IMG/VR virus record: IMGVR_UViG_3300044956_001055
Span: 1 to 48,517 of that record
Reading direction: 5' to 3' (one strand)
DNA: 48,517 bases
Source: a virus
Under the pieces are notes generated by a model, which saw only the letters and a list, made by a program, of their open reading frames with translations, did no database searches and had not been told where the DNA came from. Position 1 is the first letter of the stretch. Each line of letters begins with the position of its first letter. Positions 34,292-44,087 of the stretch are shown piece after piece. The position numbers were made by a program, and so were the translations under genes.

Positions 34292-37200
34292 TTATTGTCT
34301 CTTCTTATACATTTGAGAACTTAGTAACCCGCCAGGTCTTTGTTGTTCTAAGATAGTTTGAATTACCTGACTTTTAATTCTTTGACCAAGCATATTCGCT
34401 TTGTCTTTTTCAGACATTTCGTTAAGTTCACTACCGCTTTTCTCTTGTTTACTCTCCATCATTGTTTGCCCTTGCGTGAGGTTGACTGTTACATTAACAT
34501 TATTAATAGGAGCATTTTGATTATTTGAGCTAAATCCTATTTGCCCACTCGCAGAACCACCTTCTGCAAATTTTTTTATTCTGCCGCTATTTAATTCATC
34601 AAAAAACTTTTTGCCATATAAATTAACTGCTTCTTTTCGCATTACAAATTCGCCGCCCATTAATAAGGCTGGAATATTATCTTTATAATTTTGCCCACCA
34701 TCAGCGAATTTTTTGATATATCCACCCATTGCTCTAGGCATCGGAGCCCTTGGGGTAGGCATGCTATAACGTAAAGGAGCAGAAGATAAATAGTTTGATC
34801 TTACCGCGCTAGAAGCTCCTAACTTAGCGGAAGGACCATATTTTGATTGACTACCAAATAAATTTCCAAATATTCCTCCTTCAGTTCCCGCTCCTGGCAA
34901 GAAAGATAGGCCTATTCCAGCCAGACCTATTCCAGCCTGTATAAGCCCTGCGGTAATTGCTTGTTTTTTCTGCCGATTATATTGATCTCGAATTTCTTTA
35001 TTAATTCTTTGATTTTCTTCATAAGATTTTTTATTAGCTTCTCTTACCCCATCAACATATTCTAAATAATCGTCAATTTTATTGATTCTATCTATATAGA
35101 TTTGTTCCATTTGTTTTCTTAACTCATTTTGGGGATTTGATGAATCTAAAAGGGCTCTTAAATTTAGATCTGATTCTGCGGATAATTTTCCATTTTTTGG
35201 TCGATATAAAGTTTGTCCAGTTTCTTCGATATATATTGGATCAAAATCTTTTACTTTAAACGTATTTTTGGCTACATAATTTAATTCACCACCGGTTGCA
35301 AATTTTTGAACTCTTCCTCCATTTTTAAAGTACATATTAGATAAAGATGTATCACTTTGATTATAAGATAATAAGCCTTGAGATTTAAGAACTGTACGAG
35401 ATAATCTTGCTACGTTTGATCCGAAGGCTCCCGCCGTACCATAATTTGTAGCCGTTGTTGGCGTTGTAGACGAATCAGTAGGGTTGCTAGTAGCCGCTGT
35501 CACCTTCCCCGCCGCGATCAGCCCCGCCATCGCCGTTTTGATAGGACCACCGATTAAAAATTTTTGAACTCTTCCGCCGTGCTTAAAGTATTGTTCGTCA
35601 TCTTTACGCCTTGGACTTAAAGCTGAATAACCAAATGTTGTAGATGTTGGTTGATTACTAGATTTAAATACAGGGGCAAAAGTGCTGGATCTATCTGCTA
35701 TAGCATTAAACATACCATCACCGAATGAACTTGTATGCAGAGAAGGAAATTTACTATTCTGCGCGTTAATCGCTTTTCTTTCTTTGTACATTCTGTACGC
35801 ATTTTCCCTCGATACTGCTCCGCTCGCAGCCATCATTCCATACGCCATTGCTGTTCCATGAGCAGCTGTTATTTGTTGAGTTATCCCTCCTAAGAATTTT
35901 TTTTCAACTCTACCTTGATTTAGCATTTGTAAATATTCTGGACCATATTTCTTTACAGCGCTTTTCCTTATTACATATTCTCCCGCGCTTAACATTGCTG
36001 GTACATCATCTTTTGTTCCAGATCCTCCCGTAACAGTGCCTCCAGATGAATAGCCTTTGATTATACCGCCTTTAGATTTACCGAATAAATTTCCAAAAAT
36101 ACCTGCGCCACCAAAAGCGCTAGTACTTCCGAATAATTGACCAAATGCTAAATTAGTAGTAAATTCAAGCGCAAGTTGTTGTATTTTATCACTAATATTT
36201 AAAGCCATTTTTCTAAATGCATCTGAGGCAGTCGCTGTCCCATTAGCAAAAGAAAGGAATGCATTATTAAATTCAGATTTAATTGTTCTAGCAGTATCAA
36301 TCGCCCCAAGCTGAACATCTCTAAATAATGTAGATGTATTGTAATCAAAAGTATCAGTAAAGGCTTCTAGAAAGTCCATAGGCTTAGTATTTCCAAGCTT
36401 TATATTTTTTTCTCTAATTGCTTGTCTTCCACTTAAAAATTCATCTGAAAATATTGCGCCTTCCGCGCTCTGAGCGAATAAACTTAAATTATCTGCAGCT
36501 GCCTGCGTAGCTAAATCTAATTTTACAAGATTATCTCCATATTTTTTTTCTAAATCTGTTCGAATAATTTCAAGTTTATTTGCCGCGCCTTGTCGTAATG
36601 TTGAATCTAAAATAGAAGTATTGAGTGTATCAAATCCATTTTTTAAAGAAGAATTGCTAGCAGTTAATGCTTTTAATTTTGATTCAAATTCTGATACCTG
36701 CCTTACGGATAAACTTCCTTGACTTTTTATTAAATTTAATTGCTCTTGTTCAAGAGCTTTTAATCTTTCTTTTGCTAAAGTTCTTGTTTGATCATCTAAG
36801 GTATTTTCATTTATTGAATTAATACCTTGTAAAGTTGAATCTGCAATTTCTTTTTGATAATCTGACGCTGACTTTCTTGTTAATTCTTCTATGTCTAAAC
36901 CTTCAAATCTATTAGATCTTATGGCATCAATGGAGTCTTTAATAAGTTGTGAATTTTTTTCTTCTAAAAATATCTCGCCACGTCTAGCTTGTTGAATAAT
37001 ACTTAAACTTTTTGCAGCGTTTGATAAGGCAGGGATTAATAAATTGACATTCCCATTTAGTTTTTGAGTCAAGTCTGCTTCTATAGCTTTATATTTATTA
37101 ATAGCCTCTTGTTTTAGAGTCGCGTCTGAAATACTTGCTTCTAAAAATTTAAGATTCTCGCCAGAAATAGAAGCTTTTTGACCGGCTTTATCTAAACCGA

Positions 37201-40200
37201 CGCTGAGCTTAGCGAGTTGTTCGTCTGTTAGTTTTCCTTCTTTAGCAAGCATATCTGATGCTATTTTAATTTCATTTGAAAATTCGGTCATTAAATTTAT
37301 TCGTTTTGAATCTTCTTGAGTTCCTTCTACAATTTTTGTTGTTGCAGATTTTGTTAAATTTTCAAGTATAGTTTTTGGACTATATTGTGTCACGAGTTCT
37401 GGATCTTTAAAAAGCTCAGCAAAGTTTGATTGTTTTAATATTTTTGCTCCAGCTAATCTTCGCGCTTTTGCTTTGGCATCACCTCCTTCTGTTCCATCTC
37501 CTTGAGCAAAAAGTTCAGTTAAGTTTACTGATAACTTTGCAAAAGAAAATATCCCTTTTGCAGCATTATCCATTGCTATACCTGCTAATTCTATACTGCC
37601 ACCTAATTCTTTAAATTTTTCTATTACTTTTGTTATTTTTTCTTTTGGATCTCCTTCGCCTTCTAGTATATTCTTAATAGACTTTTTTATGCTTTCACTA
37701 TTTTTTTCTGTTATTTCTCCAGTAGTGACTAAATCACCAACAAAATTATTTAATTCTGTATTAAAATTTTTTAAGCTTTCTGCCGCTAAATCTGATGATA
37801 GTTTTTGAATAGCAAAGTTTTCTTTTTCTTCTTGAGTTAATTTTGCATAATTTTTTGGTACTCCATATTTTTCGAAAACTCCTCCGAACCCTTGAGATGA
37901 TCGAGTAATAGCTTCTACATATGCAATATCCATTTGTTTTATTTTTTTATCTATTTGTTCTTGCGGAAACGGCGACATTCCTGTTTCCATAACGCTTTTT
38001 GGTCCATTCTGAATATTAGTTAAATTTGTAAAGCCAAATGGATCACGGACCTCGCCAAAAAGAGGTCTGTCTGTTAATGATTTTTCTAAATCTTTGATTC
38101 CTTTAGATGTAGTAAATGAAACTAATTCAACAGCATTAGCATATCCAGATAATGATCCAATTAATTTCTCGTTATTAGAAAATAATTCTGCGAAAGTCTC
38201 TCCAGATCTTGTTCGTAACATTCCAAAAGCGGTAATATTTTCATCAAATGTATCTTTTAAATTTCCATCTTTTTTAAGTTTAGCGATGTTACTTGCAAAT
38301 TCATCTATGCTTTTTGCAGACTCTTTGATCGTAGAAGCTCTCCCTAAAGCTTCTCTTAATCTTTCTTCATCTCCAGACTCTACAGCGTTTATAATTTGAT
38401 TTCTTAATTCAGGACCAACGTCATTAAGCACTCTTCCTAAACTTGCTCGAGACTCTCTCTCTGCTCTCTGTAAATCTTTATTTGTACCTTTTATTTCTCC
38501 AGTTTGTAGTCCTCGGATTTGATCTCTAAAAGTTAAAAATCCTTGAACATTTTCATTAAATCTAGATAAATTATTTAAGGATTGCGCTGCTTGTTTCGCA
38601 AACTCTGCAGTTTTATCATTAAGTATCTCTAAAGATTTTTTAAATCCTAATACTGCTCCTACTGTAGCTCCTATAGCAATGCCAAATGGTCCAAATAAGG
38701 CTCCTGCTCCAGCAAAGCTTGCAAATGTTCCAAGCCCTTCTGCAGCAGCTTGAGCTTTTTGATCTCCTGGTCTAGAGGCAGCAATTGTTTGTGCAATGAT
38801 TGGAGCGCCGATACTTAAACCAATTCCTGCGGTTTGAATTCTCTGCGCACCTACTTGTCTCGCTTGTTGAGCTCTACCTAAAGCTTCTGATGCCCTTTGC
38901 GCTCTTTCTCCAGTAGTAGTATCTCTAATTCTTTCTAACTCTCTTAATTGCCTACCTCCACCAATACCTAATCCTAAAAATCCTCCAGCAGATCTTTCTA
39001 AATTAGAAACATTTTTATTAAATGATCTTGTGGCATTTGCAACTTCTTGTAGGCTACGATTCATATTTGTAACGCTTTGATTTGATAAATTATATTTTAA
39101 TTTTAATTGATCAACTTCTTTATTTGCGCTTTTTAGACTTCTTTGTTGATTTCTTAATTCATTTATAATTTTATTAAATTCTGCTTTAGCTTTTTGTATT
39201 TCATCTCTTGCATATGCTCCAGCATCTGTTGAGCCAAGAACGTTAGTTAAATTTGTCATCGCTGCTGGATTTAAACCTATGAATGGTCCTTGGCCAGCAA
39301 AATTCGGAATAAATCCCTCAGAAAATGATCCAGCTTTTTTTGCAACATTAATATTTTTTTGCGCTGCAATTCCTTGCTTGATACCATTTGGTTCATCATC
39401 TGTATTGTAAACTCCAATCCCTAAAGGATTTTTTGGACTCATTAAACGATTATCTTGTCCTACTCTAATTTTTGAAACTGGAACACCAGCGGCTAGTTCT
39501 CTCTTAATTGAAGACCCAAGTGCAGAAAAATTAGGAATGAATCCTGCAGATTTTGTTTTCTTAGCTTTTGTTTTACCTTCTTTAGTTGCAATTTTATCTG
39601 CAAAACTATCTAAATTTGAATCTGATAAACTATTTTTAAAATCTCCAGCTGTAAAATCTTTTAGTGGGCCAGCAGATTTAAATCTTTTTGAGATAGCTAA
39701 TAATTCTCCTCTGTCTAAGTCAAAATTAGAGATTTCGCTAGTTGTTACTCTTTTAATAGCAGCTTTGACAGAAGCTTCAAATACTTGTCCTGTGGCGGCT
39801 TCTACAGCACTCCTACTAAGATTTGATTTAATATATTGTTCAAATATTTTTTGATCTACTAATTGAGGACGTGTACTAACTTGACTTATATAATCTTTTG
39901 CATTTTGAACTAATGAATTAGATATATTATTATATAATTCATCTGGTATTTTTTCCCCTCCACCAGGAAATGGAAAAGCTGTAAATTTATAAGATTCACC
40001 AGTTTTACTTGTACCTCCAACAAAAAATGGAGGAGCTCCTCCAGCTGCATCTGGATAAACATATACTAATTTACTTCTAATTTTGGCTGCTTCTCTTGCT
40101 CCTTTGCCTTGAGCAGTTGCCAATTCTTTTTCTCTTAATTGTTTTACAATAATAGATTTTTTATTACTTTTTACTAATATTTGTCCCGCAGCTCGAATTA

Positions 40201-42238
40201 AACTTTTATCATTATAAAGGGTAGCGTTTGAGGCAAGATTTGCTCTTTCATAAAGTTCACCACCAAGTACTTCATATCCTTGTCGTAAATATTTTCTAAA
40301 CATCATTTGCTCTTTGATAGAATTCATTGGTAGTTCAGATCTAATAGCGGTAAGATTAAAATTAGGTATAAACCCTTGGCTTGCATAAGGGTCAAAACTA
40401 TTTTGAGCTATAAAGTTTTTTCTATATTCTTTTCCAGCTTTGCTTTTTGATGGTGGCATAATTGCTGGCTGAGACATTCCAGGAAACTTCTTAACTTTTT
40501 CAGCAGAATTATATATGATTTTACCTTCTCCAGAAAGATTCATTTCTCTTATCTTTCCTGGTTTATATCCACCTGCTAAAGCTCCATATATCTCCGACAT
40601 AGCATAATTTGGTATAAATCCAGAAGACTTAGTAGTTATTTGACCACTTTTAACAGCTACGCCTCTTGCGACTAACGAAGAACTAATTGTAGAAGATAAT
40701 GCCGCAGCTTGTGATCTCAACGCATTTTGCTCTTTTAATATTTTTAGTATTTGATTTTCTACAGATAAGACCGTAACTTGTTTAGCATTAATTGCGGCAA
40801 GTAATTGAGGCTCTTGACTTAGAACTTGATTAATTTTTGTTTGTAATTGGGCTCTTGCTTGAGCTTGTTGGTTTATACCCAATAAGTCTTTAAATCCAGA
40901 GGCTGCAAATTTAGATAAATTTAGAGCAAGCTTTCCGATAACAGCAGTAATTAAAACTATACCAGGGCCAGATACAAAAGTTGAAAGGCCTTTTAATATA
41001 CCCTCCCCTAGTCTACCCCCAATACTTTCACCGTCTTGACTATTTACAAAATCTAAAACTTTATTAACGCTTTTTAAAACATTTTCTATAGCTGGTTGAA
41101 AAGCGCCAGAACCTATTGTAGTACTAAGTTGTGCGGTATTCGCTATGGTTCTGTTAAATAAAGCGGCGATAGTTTCGTTTAAAGCTTCATTTCTTCTTAT
41201 AGCTTCATCTGTAGAAGACATAGAAGTTTTTAGAGCTCTATCATATATAGAATATTCTTTACCTAAATCTCCTAAAGCAGCCTTTAGGACGTTAATTTGA
41301 AAAACTCCTCCAACGCTTTCAGCGACTTGCGCTCTTTGAGAATCTCTAAGGGTATCAAATGTTGCGCCTAATTCTTTTAATATTTGTAATGCCGGTAAAG
41401 TATTTCCTTCTAAGTCCCTTACAGTTATTCCTAAAGATTGAAGTTGATCTAAGACTTCTGGTCTTTGTATTCTTGTAAAAATAGTTTTTAAAGAATTTCC
41501 AATAACTGCACCACCTCTAGCGGTAGTTTGTTGTACGCTTGTAACAATAGCTAATAATTGATCAAAATCAACATTAACATCTTGAGCTGAACTTCCTACT
41601 CGTTTAATTGCTTCTGCAAGATCTGCAGAACTTACAGCAAATGCAGCGTCGACATTAGCTAATTTATTAATAATAGCAGTTGAATCTAAAGCTGATTTAC
41701 TAAAGCTATTTATTGTTGCAGTCAAAGCTTCTACCGCGTTTACAGTATCTAAACCGCTAAGACGAGTTAATATGAGGGCGTCTCTGGTTCTCTTTAATGT
41801 TTCCTCTGCACCAAGACCTTGACGAGCAAGTTCTGTCGCGGCTTCTGCTACAGAGCGAAATGATTGACCAGTATCTTTAGCTATATTAAATACTTCTGCG
41901 CCAAATCTAGCTAGACCTTGAGTAGTCGTATTTAATATAACATTAATATCTGTAAGTGATTTTTGAACATCTACAGTTGTTCTGATTAAATCTGTAAAAG
42001 CTTTCTGTACTGCATAAATTAAACCTGCGCTTGCTCCGAACGCAATAACACGCGCATTTGATGCATCTAACGATTTTTGAAACTCATCTGCAGCGCCAGT
42101 AATTCTACCTAAAGGCTGAGTAAAATTCTTTTCGTTTAGTCCTTTAAATTTAAAATCACGAGATAGCGCGTTTTGTATATCTCTTTCGAGTTGTCTCGTA
42201 TCTGCACCTATTGAGATTGTAGCCGAAGTCCTAGCCAT
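34292..42238 (-). CDS. Tail tape measure protein
   Basis: This 2,648-residue protein is the longest in the window. Residues about 50-330 match the tape measure core domain (ARVIAFGASAGLIYAVQKAF, AATELARQGLGAEETLK, GNSLKTIFTRIQRPE). GFIPN(F/Y) tags occur at G540, G622, G899 and G975. Between the second and third tags a domain has E821, D840 and D866-x-K868, a PD-(D/E)XK-like layout. Helical coiled coil (about 990-1120) and hydrophobic helices (about 1130-1200, 2423-2449) follow. Near the C-terminus two copies of a module (PAML-type, GEYVIRK, LNQGR) lie at about 2070-2115 and 2510-2552. Expected tail length is about 0.4 micrometre. Confidence 0.92.
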   Translation of the reverse strand: MARTSATISIGADTRQLERDIQNALSRDFKFKGLNEKNFTQPLGRITGAADEFQKSLDASNARVIAFGASAGLIYAVQKAFTDLIRTTVDVQKSLTDINVILNTTTQGLARFGAEVFNIAKDTGQSFRSVAEAATELARQGLGAEETLKRTRDALILTRLSGLDTVNAVEALTATINSFSKSALDSTAIINKLANVDAAFAVSSADLAEAIKRVGSSAQDVNVDFDQLLAIVTSVQQTTARGGAVIGNSLKTIFTRIQRPEVLDQLQSLGITVRDLEGNTLPALQILKELGATFDTLRDSQRAQVAESVGGVFQINVLKAALGDLGKEYSIYDRALKTSMSSTDEAIRRNEALNETIAALFNRTIANTAQLSTTIGSGAFQPAIENVLKSVNKVLDFVNSQDGESIGGRLGEGILKGLSTFVSGPGIVLITAVIGKLALNLSKFAASGFKDLLGINQQAQARAQLQTKINQVLSQEPQLLAAINAKQVTVLSVENQILKILKEQNALRSQAAALSSTISSSLVARGVAVKSGQITTKSSGFIPNYAMSEIYGALAGGYKPGKIREMNLSGEGKIIYNSAEKVKKFPGMSQPAIMPPSKSKAGKEYRKNFIAQNSFDPYASQGFIPNFNLTAIRSELPMNSIKEQMMFRKYLRQGYEVLGGELYERANLASNATLYNDKSLIRAAGQILVKSNKKSIIVKQLREKELATAQGKGAREAAKIRSKLVYVYPDAAGGAPPFFVGGTSKTGESYKFTAFPFPGGGEKIPDELYNNISNSLVQNAKDYISQVSTRPQLVDQKIFEQYIKSNLSRSAVEAATGQVFEASVKAAIKRVTTSEISNFDLDRGELLAISKRFKSAGPLKDFTAGDFKNSLSDSNLDSFADKIATKEGKTKAKKTKSAGFIPNFSALGSSIKRELAAGVPVSKIRVGQDNRLMSPKNPLGIGVYNTDDEPNGIKQGIAAQKNINVAKKAGSFSEGFIPNFAGQGPFIGLNPAAMTNLTNVLGSTDAGAYARDEIQKAKAEFNKIINELRNQQRSLKSANKEVDQLKLKYNLSNQSVTNMNRSLQEVANATRSFNKNVSNLERSAGGFLGLGIGGGRQLRELERIRDTTTGERAQRASEALGRAQQARQVGAQRIQTAGIGLSIGAPIIAQTIAASRPGDQKAQAAAEGLGTFASFAGAGALFGPFGIAIGATVGAVLGFKKSLEILNDKTAEFAKQAAQSLNNLSRFNENVQGFLTFRDQIRGLQTGEIKGTNKDLQRAERESRASLGRVLNDVGPELRNQIINAVESGDEERLREALGRASTIKESAKSIDEFASNIAKLKKDGNLKDTFDENITAFGMLRTRSGETFAELFSNNEKLIGSLSGYANAVELVSFTTSKGIKDLEKSLTDRPLFGEVRDPFGFTNLTNIQNGPKSVMETGMSPFPQEQIDKKIKQMDIAYVEAITRSSQGFGGVFEKYGVPKNYAKLTQEEKENFAIQKLSSDLAAESLKNFNTELNNFVGDLVTTGEITEKNSESIKKSIKNILEGEGDPKEKITKVIEKFKELGGSIELAGIAMDNAAKGIFSFAKLSVNLTELFAQGDGTEGGDAKAKARRLAGAKILKQSNFAELFKDPELVTQYSPKTILENLTKSATTKIVEGTQEDSKRINLMTEFSNEIKIASDMLAKEGKLTDEQLAKLSVGLDKAGQKASISGENLKFLEASISDATLKQEAINKYKAIEADLTQKLNGNVNLLIPALSNAAKSLSIIQQARRGEIFLEEKNSQLIKDSIDAIRSNRFEGLDIEELTRKSASDYQKEIADSTLQGINSINENTLDDQTRTLAKERLKALEQEQLNLIKSQGSLSVRQVSEFESKLKALTASNSSLKNGFDTLNTSILDSTLRQGAANKLEIIRTDLEKKYGDNLVKLDLATQAAADNLSLFAQSAEGAIFSDEFLSGRQAIREKNIKLGNTKPMDFLEAFTDTFDYNTSTLFRDVQLGAIDTARTIKSEFNNAFLSFANGTATASDAFRKMALNISDKIQQLALEFTTNLAFGQLFGSTSAFGGAGIFGNLFGKSKGGIIKGYSSGGTVTGGSGTKDDVPAMLSAGEYVIRKSAVKKYGPEYLQMLNQGRVEKKFLGGITQQITAAHGTAMAYGMMAASGAVSRENAYRMYKERKAINAQNSKFPSLHTSSFGDGMFNAIADRSSTFAPVFKSSNQPTSTTFGYSALSPRRKDDEQYFKHGGRVQKFLIGGPIKTAMAGLIAAGKVTAATSNPTDSSTTPTTATNYGTAGAFGSNVARLSRTVLKSQGLLSYNQSDTSLSNMYFKNGGRVQKFATGGELNYVAKNTFKVKDFDPIYIEETGQTLYRPKNGKLSAESDLNLRALLDSSNPQNELRKQMEQIYIDRINKIDDYLEYVDGVREANKKSYEENQRINKEIRDQYNRQKKQAITAGLIQAGIGLAGIGLSFLPGAGTEGGIFGNLFGSQSKYGPSAKLGASSAVRSNYLSSAPLRYSMPTPRAPMPRAMGGYIKKFADGGQNYKDNIPALLMGGEFVMRKEAVNLYGKKFFDELNSGRIKKFAEGGSASGQIGFSSNNQNAPINNVNVTVNLTQGQTMMESKQEKSGSELNEMSEKDKANMLGQRIKSQVIQTILEQQRPGGLLSSQMYKKRQ

Positions 42239-42261
42239 GCCTTATTCCTTTGCTACTATAA

Positions 42262-42268
42262 ATTACAC
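42262..42268 (-). promoter_or_regulatory. GTGTAAT motif upstream of the tape measure gene
   Basis: The minus strand reads TTTTGTGTAATTTATAG, 23 nt before the tape measure start codon. The same core occurs before other structural units (44618, 45857, 48293, 25929). A Shine-Dalgarno AAAGGA precedes the start. It is a candidate late promoter element, with the tape measure gene having its own promoter. Confidence 0.45.
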
Positions 42269-42297
42269 AAAATATACTTAATTATGATAGTTTTAAC

Positions 42298-43311
42298 TTA
42301 TTTAATTCCATGTAGTTTCATTAAATCTTCCATGTTTAAAACTCCGCTTTTCTTTAGAGCTTCTTCATGCAAATTCACGCCTTTTTGACCTTTATTTATT
42401 TTTTCAAGATCTTCTTTGCTTGCGCCAATAATAGAAGTACCTACGGCGCCTTCGCTCTTTTTATTTTCTTTTGAGCCGTTTTTGTCTAAAACTTCTTCTA
42501 AATTTCTTGAACTTTCTAACCAGTCAATTAATTTATCTGGATCTTCGTATAAGTCGTCAGAAGGTTTATTCTTTGCCTCAGTTATAATACTCTTAAAATA
42601 TCTTGCATATCCAAATACCTCAACTTGATAAAAAGTAAGATGCATAATTGGTTTACCATAAAAATAATAAGGATTATCTTCGCTAATATTAAAAAGATTT
42701 AAATAAAAAGGAGACAACGCTATCTTCTTAAGGTTTTTATCAAAAAAATCTTCGTTAAATTCATTGTATATTTTTAATATATTTAAAATATCTTGATCTT
42801 CTAATTCGTCAAATTCGTTTTCAGAAAAATATTTATTTTTTAAATCTTCATCTTTATATAATGAATTTTTCATATAATATTCATTTATTTTCTTATTAGA
42901 ATAGTCCTCTGCCGTAAATCCAATTAGCTCTTTCTTTTCTGATTTTAATTTATTTAATTTTAAATTTTCTTCATTAATTTGAATATTTATGGATTTAATT
43001 TCTTCGCTTCTGAACAATTTTGATTTTGTAGTTTTTAAATTAGATATATAAAAACCTATTTTATCTATTTCTTTATTTTTTTCTTCTGACCATAGTTTTT
43101 CTTTAATGATATATTTATCTTGATCCTCTAGAGTTGGAAGTCCTCTTTGGATTGCTTTATTCTTAAATTCTTCTTTTCTATGATCAGCTTCGCCAGAATC
43201 AAAACTTGTTTGATGTTTTATGAATATTTTATCTTTACGAAACGCCCTAATAGAATATCCTCTAAGGATATCTATAAAAATTAACTTCAACTTATTCTTG
43301 TCATGAATCAA
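42298..43311 (-). CDS. Unknown protein in tail-assembly-chaperone position
   Basis: A 337-residue, Lys/Glu-rich, helical protein with a central coiled coil (about 90-130) and no recognised motif. It lies between the tail tube and tape measure genes, where lambda has its G/GT chaperones. Its only start is a TTG at 43311 that overlaps the TGA of the previous gene in the -1 frame, and the frame is open for 6 codons further upstream. So it could be translated by frameshifting as a fusion, or by re-initiation at TTG. No classical slippery heptamer was found. Confidence 0.55.
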   Translation of the reverse strand: MIHDKNKLKLIFIDILRGYSIRAFRKDKIFIKHQTSFDSGEADHRKEEFKNKAIQRGLPTLEDQDKYIIKEKLWSEEKNKEIDKIGFYISNLKTTKSKLFRSEEIKSINIQINEENLKLNKLKSEKKELIGFTAEDYSNKKINEYYMKNSLYKDEDLKNKYFSENEFDELEDQDILNILKIYNEFNEDFFDKNLKKIALSPFYLNLFNISEDNPYYFYGKPIMHLTFYQVEVFGYARYFKSIITEAKNKPSDDLYEDPDKLIDWLESSRNLEEVLDKNGSKENKKSEGAVGTSIIGASKEDLEKINKGQKGVNLHEEALKKSGVLNMEDLMKLHGIK

Positions 43312-44087
43312 GTTGTGGCTTTCGCTTTATCATTTTTATATTCATCAGAATCAATTAGTTTAACTAATTTTTCAAATTCTTCTTGAGAAGAAGCTCTTCC
43401 TGTATACCAAAAACTTATTAAGTATACAAATTTTGATAGAGCTCTTCTTTCCCAAGAATCTTCGCTCTTTTCTTCTACTAAATCATATGCTTCTAATTTT
43501 TCTTCATAAGATGATCCTTTGAATAAATCTTGAAATTTTCCTTCATCATCTTGTAACTGGCTTAATTGCAAAACCCACCACATAATAGTTTTATTTCTGG
43601 CTCTATTTTCCGCAGTTTGCTCAAATAGACTTGCTTGAGCAAATTCATAGTCTTGCAATTTTTCTCTTGTTTCCGCGATTTCTTTTATAATTCTTTTGTA
43701 TTCATTTTTTTCAGTTTCGCTTCTATTCTTTTCTTCTTTTAAAGAAACTTTTTGAAATTCTGTTTGTAGTTCAAAAAGTTTAATGTATAATTTTGTGTAT
43801 TCTTCTTTATCAGAATCACTAAATACTCCGCCATCATTGCTAAATCTTTTAGCTAAGAGCGCCCTTGTTAAAAGACCAGCTTTAATACCTTCTGAAAGAC
43901 GAACTCCGAAAAATAGCTCTGCTTCATCAAAAAGACCTCTACTAGGTTTCTTAATTGATAGCTTTATTGGAACATTAACTTTTGCTTTAGAAGTAACTTT
44001 GACTTCTTCGCCTTTTTCGTTTGTAGAAACATCTACTTTTTCGACTTCTTTTTCTTGATTAATAGTAAATTCATACATTGTTTTCAT
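43308..44087 (-). CDS. Candidate tail assembly chaperone
   Basis: About 259 residues from the ATG at 44087, which has GGAG 6 nt upstream; earlier in-frame ATGs at 44108 and 44099 lack one. The N-terminus is beta-like (YEFTINQEKEVEKVDVSTN), the rest helical, with PSRGLFDEAELFFGVRLSEGI near residue 50 and a Trp-containing helix (IMWWVLQLSQLQ) near 170. The place between tail tube and tape measure, and its overlap with a longer downstream frame, fit a lambda gpG-type chaperone. Family not recognised directly. Confidence 0.5.
   Translation of the reverse strand: MKTMYEFTINQEKEVEKVDVSTNEKGEEVKVTSKAKVNVPIKLSIKKPSRGLFDEAELFFGVRLSEGIKAGLLTRALLAKRFSNDGGVFSDSDKEEYTKLYIKLFELQTEFQKVSLKEEKNRSETEKNEYKRIIKEIAETREKLQDYEFAQASLFEQTAENRARNKTIMWWVLQLSQLQDDEGKFQDLFKGSSYEEKLEAYDLVEEKSEDSWERRALSKFVYLISFWYTGRASSQEEFEKLVKLIDSDEYKNDKAKATT

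Noticed and set aside
35848-39854. Four open frames of 61-105 codons on the plus strand inside the tape measure gene
   Set aside because: They lie opposite the long, clearly coding tape measure frame, have hydrophobic low-complexity products and no ribosome-binding sites. They are shadows of its codon usage.
43308-43340. Lambda-type slippery heptamer (GGGAAAG) at the chaperone overlap
   Set aside because: GCGAAAGC occurs nearby but not in the phase required for X-XXY-YYZ slippage.
43783-44058. Plus-strand open frame of 91 codons opposite the chaperone-position gene
   Set aside because: Serine-rich product, no start signals and fully antisense to a better supported gene.
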